From: an uncultured Pelagibacteraceae bacterium
GTDB taxonomy: Bacteria; Pseudomonadota; Alphaproteobacteria; Pelagibacterales; Pelagibacteraceae
Direction: 5' to 3'
DNA: 61,241 bases
Assembly (NCBI GenBank): GCA_902618695.1
Contig: CACNCB010000006.1
Location: 1 to 61,241 of the forward strand
A program made the position numbers and the translations under genes. Below, one piece after another: positions 17,617 through 24,639 of the stretch. Positions within the stretch are counted from its first letter, which is position 1, and each line of letters begins with the position of its first letter. The notes beneath the pieces are model-generated. The model was given only the letters and a program-made list of their open reading frames with translations, ran no database searches and was not told the origin of the DNA.

Positions 17617-19541
17617 TGCTAACTCAAATTGTAACAATACTAATTATAGTATCTATTATTGGATGCATTCTTTATGGAAGAAGATTAATTAAAACTGAAA
17701 AAGTTGATGCTGTATTTGGTAATCCAGAAAGAGCTAAAGGTGGAACGCACTGGGTAATTGTTGGTAGTAGTGTAATATTAATGCTGTGGCTTTATTATTC
17801 ATGGGATATTGCAAGAGGTTTTTTTCCAAAATCTGCAAACGAATTGTGTCAAGTTGCTAAAATAAATGAATCATTATTAGGCTTAAAGTATCAATTTCCT
17901 ATTGAGGAGAGAGAGTTTAAAAGTACATCAATTATAAAAACTGAAAATAAAAATCTTATAAAGATTGCAAATGAAATAAAAGGATCTACAGATCTTAATG
18001 ATCAACAAAAAACAATCCTTTTAAGTTACATTGATAGAACCTCTAAATTAATTCCATTCTTAACTAGTGAAGAATTAATAGAAATAGATACCAAAATAAA
18101 AATTCAAGAAATGACTGAGCAAATAAAGCAACTCAGTATTAATTTTCAAAAGGAAAATTATCCTTTTGAGACAGGTCCTCAAAAAATTGAAAGACAAAAA
18201 CTTATTGATGAACAAGGTGGTTGGGGAATAGTCACAATAGATTCTGGAAGTGGATCAATAGAAAATACTATTGAGATACCAACTGCTCCTCAGACAAAAA
18301 AAGGGTTAAAATTTCATGCAGCAGCAAAAGAACTAAGTTCAATAAATGACAAGTTTTTTAAATTAAGAAATCACAATCCATTATTCAAAAGCGAAATAAA
18401 AAAATTAAAAGATGATATTAAAGCTTATAGAAAAAGTTTAGATGAAAGTGGTGAGATAGCATCTGACTATGCAAAAAATATAGTTAAAATTGCAAGAAGA
18501 ATAGAATTTGCAAGTATTTATCCTCCTAATGCTTTAAATGAAATGCAAGCAGCAATCATAGAGTTTGATGAATTGCAAAACAAAGAACAAGCTGGATTAA
18601 GATTAATTGATATCCTTTTGTTTCCTTCAGGAACAATTGTAGCAAGTGGAGCAACTTGTTCTGAACAAGGTTCAGGTAGATGGCTGCCTAAACCATCTGA
18701 TACATTTAATAAATTTGTGGAACTATCAAAACCAAGTGTTGGATACAAAAATGTTCCTCTTTTATGGATTGAAATGGTTGATGTCAGTAAAATGATAGGC
18801 TTCATTTTACCAGATTGGATAGCAGATGTATTACCTGGTGAATATCCAGTTCATACAAAAGATGGAATTGTAAAAGAAAACTTTAAAAGTAATGTTTTAA
18901 AAGTTGCAACAGGTGACTTTAAATTACTGAAAGTTCCCGTTCCATACGGACATATCTGGGACTCTTTTATGAGGGTGTTTTTAGGATTAGTTTTTGGAAT
19001 TATTATTGGTGTTCCATTAGGATTATTTATGGGTCTAAATAGATTTGCCAAAGGTTTTTTTGATCCACTGATTGAACTTTACAGACCAGTTCCTCCACTT
19101 GCTTGGGCACCTCTGATTATTTCTGTACTTGGAATTGATAACTCTGGAAAAGTATTTTTATTATTTATGGTCTCGTTATCTATTATGATTATTTCTGCCA
19201 GAGCTGGTGCATCAGGAACTCAATTATCAAAAATTCATGCTGCTCACTCATTAGGAGCTACTAAAAAACAAATTTTAAGACATGTAATTTTCCCAAATTC
19301 ACTTCCTGAAATTCTTACAGGAATTAGAGTTGCAGTAGGTATGTGTTGGGGAACACTTGTTGCAGCAGAATTTTTAGCAGGTACAACGGGTATTGGTTTT
19401 GTTGAAAACGTTGCAAAAAAATACTTCCAGTGGGAAGTTATTTGGATAACGATAATTATTATGGGTCTATTGGGTCTATTATTCGATATAACATTAAGAA
19501 AAATTATCGATAAAACAATCCCATGGCGTGGCAAAGGTTAA
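17616..19541 (+). CDS. tauC: Taurine-type ABC permease with a large periplasmic insertion
   Basis: TauC is usually about 275 residues; this frame is 641. Residues 3-21 form an extra membrane span. Residues 45-65 (HWVIVGSSVILMLWLYYSWD) match the normal first TauC span. Residues from about 72 to 350 are a charged, helix-rich insertion with coiled-coil-like stretches, and RWLPKPSDTFNKFVEL (355-370) resumes the TauC pattern. The permease core follows from 445, with GIIIGVPLGLFMG, YRPVPPLAWAPL and the cytoplasmic EAA-type loop HAAHSLGATKKQILRHVIFP. The frame is unbroken, so this is a true insertion rather than two genes. The insert should lie in the periplasm, where TauA docks. The stop directly abuts the convergent GT17 gene. 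Confidence 0.9.
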   Translation: MLTQIVTILIIVSIIGCILYGRRLIKTEKVDAVFGNPERAKGGTHWVIVGSSVILMLWLYYSWDIARGFFPKSANELCQVAKINESLLGLKYQFPIEEREFKSTSIIKTENKNLIKIANEIKGSTDLNDQQKTILLSYIDRTSKLIPFLTSEELIEIDTKIKIQEMTEQIKQLSINFQKENYPFETGPQKIERQKLIDEQGGWGIVTIDSGSGSIENTIEIPTAPQTKKGLKFHAAAKELSSINDKFFKLRNHNPLFKSEIKKLKDDIKAYRKSLDESGEIASDYAKNIVKIARRIEFASIYPPNALNEMQAAIIEFDELQNKEQAGLRLIDILLFPSGTIVASGATCSEQGSGRWLPKPSDTFNKFVELSKPSVGYKNVPLLWIEMVDVSKMIGFILPDWIADVLPGEYPVHTKDGIVKENFKSNVLKVATGDFKLLKVPVPYGHIWDSFMRVFLGLVFGIIIGVPLGLFMGLNRFAKGFFDPLIELYRPVPPLAWAPLIISVLGIDNSGKVFLLFMVSLSIMIISARAGASGTQLSKIHAAHSLGATKKQILRHVIFPNSLPEILTGIRVAVGMCWGTLVAAEFLAGTTGIGFVENVAKKYFQWEVIWITIIIMGLLGLLFDITLRKIIDKTIPWRGKG

Positions 19542-20417
19542 TCAATCAAACCAGGTTTCGTATTTATTAAAATTATTTTGAATATACTCAGGGAGAATAT
19601 TTTTATCTATAACCTGTAGTTTTGTAGAATTAAATCTCTCATCAGAATCTTTTTTTGCCTTATGGTTATAATCGATAGATTTATTACGGATATTTGCTTT
19701 AATTCTTTCAATAGAATGTCCTTTTTCCTCATATTCTGAATGATTTTCATCATTTAAAAACTTTCTTTCAAGTTCTTCAATATTTTTTAGATTTGAAAAA
19801 TGCCATCCACCATTTTCCACAATTTTAACACTTTGATGCTTAATATCTGAAAAAAAAGTATCTAATCTGTAAAATGGGTACTTTCTATTTTTTGTCGCCC
19901 TAAGTAAATCTATTGTTTTTAAATCTTTTAATTTACATGCTTTAGATCCAAACCAAGGTACACTCGGTAAACATAAATTAAACTTATAATAAAATAACTG
20001 TTGATTAAAAATTACTATTTTTCTTTTATTTTCTTTAAAGTTAAAAACCTCTAAATTTGGAATTTCATCATTATCACTATGAATAATATAATCATCAGAA
20101 TAATATTCATTTAATGATTTTGCAATATAATTTCTTTGCTCTTTAATTCTTAAAATACTATTTTGTCTTAATTCTATAGTTGTCATATTTGGTTTATTAA
20201 TAATATCAACCGGATCTTTATCTACTATTAAGTGAATTATTTTGCTTTCAAATTTAGGAAAATCTTTTTTGTTAAACATTATTTCTTTTTCTTTTCCACT
20301 GTGAGAAAATCTTGCCTCAGAAACAATAAATTTATCTATAAATGGGTCGAGTATATTAAACCTCAACTCCATCATAAGGTGTTCTTCAAAAAAAGTTGTG
20401 GTGTCAATTATTTTCAT
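19542..20417 (-). CDS. GT17-like glycosyltransferase
   Basis: This 291-residue protein resembles glycosyltransferase family 17 (beta-1,4-N-acetylglucosaminyltransferase, best known from animals but also present in bacteria and viruses). Diagnostic blocks are IDTTTFFEEHLMMELRFN at the start, DKFIVSEARFSHSG, KEQRNYIAKSL and IIHSDNDEIP with the acidic nucleotide-sugar site. GGWHFSNLKNIEELERK near the C-terminus is also typical. No signal peptide, so probably cytoplasmic, acting on a surface-glycan precursor (inference). It is isolated: convergent with tauC with no gap, and divergent from the Ldh2 gene over 32 bases. Confidence 0.82.
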   Translation of the reverse strand: MKIIDTTTFFEEHLMMELRFNILDPFIDKFIVSEARFSHSGKEKEIMFNKKDFPKFESKIIHLIVDKDPVDIINKPNMTTIELRQNSILRIKEQRNYIAKSLNEYYSDDYIIHSDNDEIPNLEVFNFKENKRKIVIFNQQLFYYKFNLCLPSVPWFGSKACKLKDLKTIDLLRATKNRKYPFYRLDTFFSDIKHQSVKIVENGGWHFSNLKNIEELERKFLNDENHSEYEEKGHSIERIKANIRNKSIDYNHKAKKDSDERFNSTKLQVIDKNILPEYIQNNFNKYETWFD

Positions 20418-20449
20418 ATAATTTAAGTATTAATATCATAATTAAACTA

Positions 20450-21454
20450 ATGAAGCATCAGCAATTAAAAAAGTTAATTATCAAAATATTTTGTAATCAC
20501 GGTTTTTCTAAAGAACATTCAGAAATATCAGCAGATGCATTAATAAATGCTGAATTAGTAGGTGCATATGGACATGGCTTATCAAGACTAAAAATGTATT
20601 GTGATAGAATTTCTAAAAAAGTAATTAATCCAAAGCCAAAAATTAAAATTAAAAAAATTTCTACTTCAGTTTCTCATATTGATGCAAATAATAGTATTGG
20701 TTTTGTTGCTGCTGATTTAGGAATTAAAACTGCAATTAAGCATGCACAAAAAACTGGAATAGGAATGGTAGCAGTTAAAAATAGTGGTCACTATGGTTTA
20801 TCAGGTTTTTATGCAGAACAAGCAGTAAAGAAAAATTTAATTACAATGATCTATACAAATGCTCCACCTGCAGTTGCTCCACATGGTGCATTAAAAACTT
20901 TATTTGGAACAAATCCAATTTGTTTTGGATCCCCTACTGGTTCTAAAATTCCATTTATTTTAGATACATCAATTTCAATTATTAATAGAGGAAAAATAAG
21001 AGTTGCAGCAAGAAACAATCAATCAATTCCTGCAGGAGTTGCATTAGATAGGTTTGGTAAACCAACTACAGATGCAAAAAAAGCACTAGCAGGAGCACAA
21101 TTACCAATTGCAGGTTTTAGAGGTTCAGGACTTGCTTGGATGGTAGATATTTTAAGCGGAGTTTTGACTGGAGGAAATCACGCAGGAAGAGTTAAAGATC
21201 CTTTTAATGATTTTTCAGGTCCACAAAATATTGGACATTTATTTATAACTTTTAAAGCAAATTTATTTCAAAAAAATTATAACCAACGAATTAAAGATAA
21301 TATTAAAACAATTAAAAAACTTCCTAAGATTAAAGGAGTTAAAGAAATAATGTATCCAGGACAAAATAAATATGCGCGGTATAAAAATAACTCAAAAAAA
21401 GAAATTTTTATACCGGATATAATAAAAAAAGATTTGGAAACCTTAATAAGTTAA
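20450..21454 (+). CDS. Ldh2/malate-dehydrogenase-like NAD(P)H oxidoreductase
   Basis: This 334-residue protein belongs to the LDH2/MDH2 family (members include malate, sulfolactate and ureidoglycolate dehydrogenases and piperideine-2-carboxylate reductase). GAYGHGLSRLKMYCDRI, VKNSGHYGLSGFYAEQA with the catalytic-type His, and TNAPPAVAPHGALKTLFGTN are family blocks. FRGSGLAWMVDILSGVLTGG replaces the common HKGYGLAL form. ATG 20450 was chosen over an upstream in-frame start at 20396 that lies inside the divergent gene. Near tauABC and an HpsN-like enzyme, sulfolactate dehydrogenase (ComC-type) is an attractive but unproven role. It overlaps the convergent small gene by 12 bases. Confidence 0.85.
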   Translation: MKHQQLKKLIIKIFCNHGFSKEHSEISADALINAELVGAYGHGLSRLKMYCDRISKKVINPKPKIKIKKISTSVSHIDANNSIGFVAADLGIKTAIKHAQKTGIGMVAVKNSGHYGLSGFYAEQAVKKNLITMIYTNAPPAVAPHGALKTLFGTNPICFGSPTGSKIPFILDTSISIINRGKIRVAARNNQSIPAGVALDRFGKPTTDAKKALAGAQLPIAGFRGSGLAWMVDILSGVLTGGNHAGRVKDPFNDFSGPQNIGHLFITFKANLFQKNYNQRIKDNIKTIKKLPKIKGVKEIMYPGQNKYARYKNNSKKEIFIPDIIKKDLETLIS

Positions 21455-21640
21455 CATCGTTAAAGCACCCAAAGAAACGATAACAGATGATAAAATTATT
21501 GTTCGTTTAACTTTTTCTTTCTTCTTTTCCTCTAGAAGTCTTTGCTTTAGAACATCCACGTTAACCCTTTTTGGAGTTTCAACATATTGAGAGGGGGTCT
21601 CTACAATCTCGGATGTTCTATTTAAGCGTTCTGTAATCAT
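21443..21640 (-). CDS. Small single-span membrane protein, paralogue of 10429-10638
   Basis: Unknown 65-residue protein with a soluble N-terminal half (MITERLNRTSEIVETPSQ), a basic helix (VDVLKQRLLEEKKKEKVKR) and one C-terminal membrane span ending at the stop. Charge distribution predicts N-terminus in the cytoplasm. It matches the other small protein in the basic helix and in the distance from helix to C-terminus. The last 12 bases overlap the convergent Ldh2 gene. No function can be assigned. Confidence 0.65.
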   Translation of the reverse strand: MITERLNRTSEIVETPSQYVETPKRVNVDVLKQRLLEEKKKEKVKRTIILSSVIVSLGALTMLTY

Positions 21641-21693
21641 ATTTTATTTATAATTTTAATTTTAATCATTATTATTTTAAATTTTACATACTA

Positions 21694-21713
21694 GGGTTGT
21701 CCAAAATGGGTTG
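21694..21713 (+). repeat. Direct repeat GGGTTG in regulator promoter
   Basis: Two GGGTTG copies start 14 bases apart (21694 and 21708). The second overlaps TTGACT (21711-21716), which with CATATT at 21734-21739 (17-base spacing) could be the promoter of the regulator gene. The repeats may be an operator. Confidence 0.4.
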
Positions 21714-21720
21714 ACTCTAA

Positions 21721-21767
21721 TATAGCTTTTGTTCATATTGGGTTTTTTTTAAAATATGAACGCTATA
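21721..21767. promoter_or_regulatory. Long inverted repeat spanning the regulator start codon
   Basis: TATAGC (21721-21726), a TTTT bulge, and GTTCATAT (21731-21738) pair with ATATGAAC (21754-21761) and GCTATA (21762-21767). That gives 14 pairs around a 15-base loop, and the right arm contains ATG 21756. It can act as a DNA operator for a dimeric regulator or as an RNA hairpin hiding the start codon. Confidence 0.6.
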
Positions 21768-22718
21768 CCAAGTATTTCTGAACATATTGATGAGAAGGTA
21801 ATCAATAAAATAATTCAGGATAATTTTGCCGCACTGGCACCCAGTTATTTTACTTTAACAAGTAACTGGTTTGTAAGAGCCTATGATCATTATAAAGACA
21901 TAGATAAGTTTGTCCTCATTATATATTTGATACATCAAGACCTTATATATTTCAGACAAAATGGAGTAAAAATTAACTACAACACATTTTATAAGGATAA
22001 ACCAATCGAAATTAATAAAATTAATATTTCAGACATCTCAAAAGATCTAGGAATTCCCAAAGAAAGCATTAGAAGAAAAGTTTTAGAATTAGAAAAACTA
22101 AAAGTAATTAAAAGAACTGGTAAGAAAATATTTGTTGTTCGAGATACGCTTTACTCAGCTAAAGCGGTAGACACCCTAACAGAGGTTGCAAATATCTTGT
22201 ATGAATTTAATAAAATTTTAAAAAAGGAAAAATTAATAACCGAAATTTACTCCGTTAAAGAAATAATATTAGCAATAAAAGAAAATTTTTCTTACTGCTT
22301 GTATCAGTTTAATAAATTTTGGTTTATTTTTATTAAAAGATGGAGAGAAGAATTGAAGGATTTAGAAGTTTTTGCAATCGGCATGGTTGTGGTAATAAAT
22401 ACAATTAAAAATCCAAAATTTAAACCAAAAAAAACAAATTTAGACTCATATAGAAAAGAGATTCAGGGGTCAGATAAAAGAGGAGTTAATGCCATGTCAA
22501 TTTCTGAGATAACTGGTATTCCTAGACCTACAGTTGTTAGAAAAATAAAATATTTAGTTGATAAAAAATTTCTTCATATAAATGACAAAAAATTAATTAC
22601 ATTCAATGCTAAAGATAGTGCTTTTTTAACAACAAAGGGAATGGTAAATAAAAATGTTCTTAGCTTAAGCCATTTTATTTATAAAGTTTTTAATCAAATT
22701 AGAATAATCAATAATTAA
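21756..22718 (+). CDS. Tandem winged-helix transcription regulator, internally duplicated
   Basis: This 320-residue protein has two winged-helix-type modules: ISDISKDLGIPKESIRRKV (91-109) with a basic wing to about 128, and MSISEITGIPRPTVVRKI (247-264) with a wing to about 284. Each is preceded by a pair of long hydrophobic/aromatic helices (about 31-68 and 179-216), so the protein looks like two copies of one unit. No ligand domain of a known regulator family was recognised. There is no clear ribosome site; the start sits within an inverted repeat, suggesting autoregulation. Its stop overlaps the convergent BASS gene by 4 bases. Targets may be the neighbouring transporter and pta-hpsN genes (inference). 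Confidence 0.72.
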   Translation: MNAIPSISEHIDEKVINKIIQDNFAALAPSYFTLTSNWFVRAYDHYKDIDKFVLIIYLIHQDLIYFRQNGVKINYNTFYKDKPIEINKINISDISKDLGIPKESIRRKVLELEKLKVIKRTGKKIFVVRDTLYSAKAVDTLTEVANILYEFNKILKKEKLITEIYSVKEIILAIKENFSYCLYQFNKFWFIFIKRWREELKDLEVFAIGMVVVINTIKNPKFKPKKTNLDSYRKEIQGSDKRGVNAMSISEITGIPRPTVVRKIKYLVDKKFLHINDKKLITFNAKDSAFLTTKGMVNKNVLSLSHFIYKVFNQIRIINN

Positions 22719-23566
22719 TTAGACTTTTTTAAAAAATAAATAAAAATAAATCCTGTTATATACATGATTAGTGCATAAGCACCTGTTGGTAATGCATACA
22801 ATATATCTGTACCGAATATTTGCGTAGAGACAAATAAGGCTAACGTACCATTTTGTAATCCACATTCTAAAGCAATACACTTCATTTGTTTAACACCTGA
22901 AGCAAAAGCTTTTGCAATGTAATATGCGATAACCATCATTGAAATATTTAAAATTAAAGCAATTAAACCTGCTTGTTTGATAAAGCTAAGAATATATTCT
23001 CTTTCTTCATAAAACGCTGCTACAAAAAAAATAATAAACAAAACTATGTTGAGTTTATTAAATATTTCAACTTTAGAAGATATAAAATTTTCAGCAAATT
23101 TTCTGATAATCATTCCTAATATTACAGGTACTGTTACAACTAAAAACATTTTTAGCGCTATTCCCGTCATTGAAATGTGTTGAGAAACTTCTGTTATCCC
23201 TATCATGTCTGCAGATGTAAAGATTATTAAAGGAACTGTAATTATACTTAACAAACTAATTACAGCAGTTAAAGATATTGATAATGCAACATCACCATCA
23301 GCAAACTTTGTCATTACATTAGATGTTACACCTCCTGGTGCTGCAGCTATGATCATAACCCCTATTGCTATTTCAGATGGTGTTTTTAATATTAAAATTA
23401 ATATGTATGCTACAATTGGAAGAATTATTAATTGGGAAATAAAACCAACAATAAAATCTTTTGGTGATTTGAATACTCTTCCAAAATCTTCTAGCTTTAA
23501 TCCTAGGCCTAAGCCTAACATTATCAAAGCCAAAATTATTGGCGCTATTTTTGTTACAATCTCCAA
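22715..23566 (-). CDS. BASS-family (bile acid:sodium symporter-like) transporter
   Basis: This 283-residue inner-membrane protein has about nine or ten hydrophobic spans. IIAAAPGGVTSNVMTKFADG and ALECGLQNGTLALFVS are the two crossing-helix motifs characteristic of the BASS family, where they build the sodium sites. Family members carry organic anions, including 2-keto acids, bile acids and some sulfonated compounds. Start is a TTG at 23566 preceded by AGAGGGGGAA, one of the stronger ribosome sites here. Head-to-head with pta over 71 bases. Between a regulator and sulfonate-like genes, an organic anion such as a C2/C3 acid is likely, but the substrate is unknown. Confidence 0.85.
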   Translation of the reverse strand: MEIVTKIAPIILALIMLGLGLGLKLEDFGRVFKSPKDFIVGFISQLIILPIVAYILILILKTPSEIAIGVMIIAAAPGGVTSNVMTKFADGDVALSISLTAVISLLSIITVPLIIFTSADMIGITEVSQHISMTGIALKMFLVVTVPVILGMIIRKFAENFISSKVEIFNKLNIVLFIIFFVAAFYEEREYILSFIKQAGLIALILNISMMVIAYYIAKAFASGVKQMKCIALECGLQNGTLALFVSTQIFGTDILYALPTGAYALIMYITGFIFIYFLKKSN

Positions 23567-23637
23567 AGAGTTCCCCCTCTTAATGTCTAGATTATAACTT
23601 TTTACATAATTTGTTTAGATGATTTTTTTCTATATAC

Positions 23638-24579
23638 ATGTTGAGTTTTTTGACTTATTTAAAGAAAATGCTTTCAAACAAAGAAATTGTCTGTCCAAAC
23701 AACTTATTAGATTTAGCTCATAAAAAAAAGGGAGTTAAAGTTGCGGTTGTCAATGCTGGCAAACCACTACCAATGTTATCAGTTCAAGACGCGGTTAACG
23801 AAAATTTAATTGAACCAATATTTATAGGTCATGAAGTAGAAATACAAAAATGTGCCGAAGATATAAAATGGGATATTTCCAAATTTGAACTTATTCATGA
23901 GCCTGTGGAAAATGATACTGCTAAAATTGCAGCTAGATTAGCAAGTGAAGGCAAGGTACAAATAATAGTGAAAGGCCATATTCATACTGATGTACTTATG
24001 AAAGAAGTGCTTAAACGTGAATATAATTTATTAGGAAAAAAAAGGTTAAGTCACATTTGGCATATGACCATTGATAAAGACGATAAGCCGTTAATTATTA
24101 CTGATGGAGCATTAAATGTTTTACCAAATGTTAAAACAAAAATGCATATTCTTAAGAATGTAGTAAATTTTTCAAATAGAATAGGAATAGAAAGACCAAA
24201 AGTCTCCGTATTATCTGCAACAGAGGAAGTTTTAGAAAGTGTTCCAAGTTCTATTGATGCTGCAGAAATTACTAAATTAGCGAAAGAAGAAAATTTAAAT
24301 GCTGATGTTTTCGGTCCATTAGCATTTGACAATAGTATTTCAAAAAAGTCAGCAGCAATTAAAGGTATTAAAAACTTAGTTGCTGGAGAAGCAGATGTAT
24401 TATTAGTTCCCAATGTAGAAGCTGGAAATGCTTTAGTAAAAATGCTTATATATTTTAGTGGTGCATGTGCCGCAGGAGTTGTTGTGGGTGGAAAAGTACC
24501 TGTGGTAATTACTAGTAGATCTGACGAGGCTCAGGCACGATTGGCCTCTATTGCTGCAGCAGTAGTCGCATTGGACTAA
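23638..24579 (+). CDS. pta: Phosphate acetyl/butyryltransferase
   Basis: A PTA_PTB-family enzyme of up to 313 residues that interconverts acyl-CoA and acyl-phosphate. GVKVAVVNAGKPLPMLSVQD, VKGHIHTDVLMKEVL, LSHIWHM, FGPLAFDNSIS and LLVPNVEAGNALVKML are typical of the form often fused to a MaoC hydratase. Here the hydratase part is absent. ATG 23638 gives a ten-residue extension; ATG 23668 is an alternative start. No ack gene is nearby. In taurine and DHPS catabolism the Xsc reaction yields acetyl-phosphate that Pta converts to acetyl-CoA, so its place beside tauABC and an HpsN-like gene is suggestive, though xsc is not in the window. Confidence 0.88.
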   Translation: MLSFLTYLKKMLSNKEIVCPNNLLDLAHKKKGVKVAVVNAGKPLPMLSVQDAVNENLIEPIFIGHEVEIQKCAEDIKWDISKFELIHEPVENDTAKIAARLASEGKVQIIVKGHIHTDVLMKEVLKREYNLLGKKRLSHIWHMTIDKDDKPLIITDGALNVLPNVKTKMHILKNVVNFSNRIGIERPKVSVLSATEEVLESVPSSIDAAEITKLAKEENLNADVFGPLAFDNSISKKSAAIKGIKNLVAGEADVLLVPNVEAGNALVKMLIYFSGACAAGVVVGGKVPVVITSRSDEAQARLASIAAAVVALD

Positions 24580-24639
24580 ATGATTCATTGAATTTCAAAA
24601 AAAATTCATTTAAATAAACTCAAATTCTAAAGGAGAGAA

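Noticed and set aside
17616..19541. Possibility that the long TauC frame is two fused genes or a frameshift artefact.
   Set aside because: The frame is continuous, and the TauC pattern is present before (45-71) and after (355 onward) the insert, so insertion explains it better.
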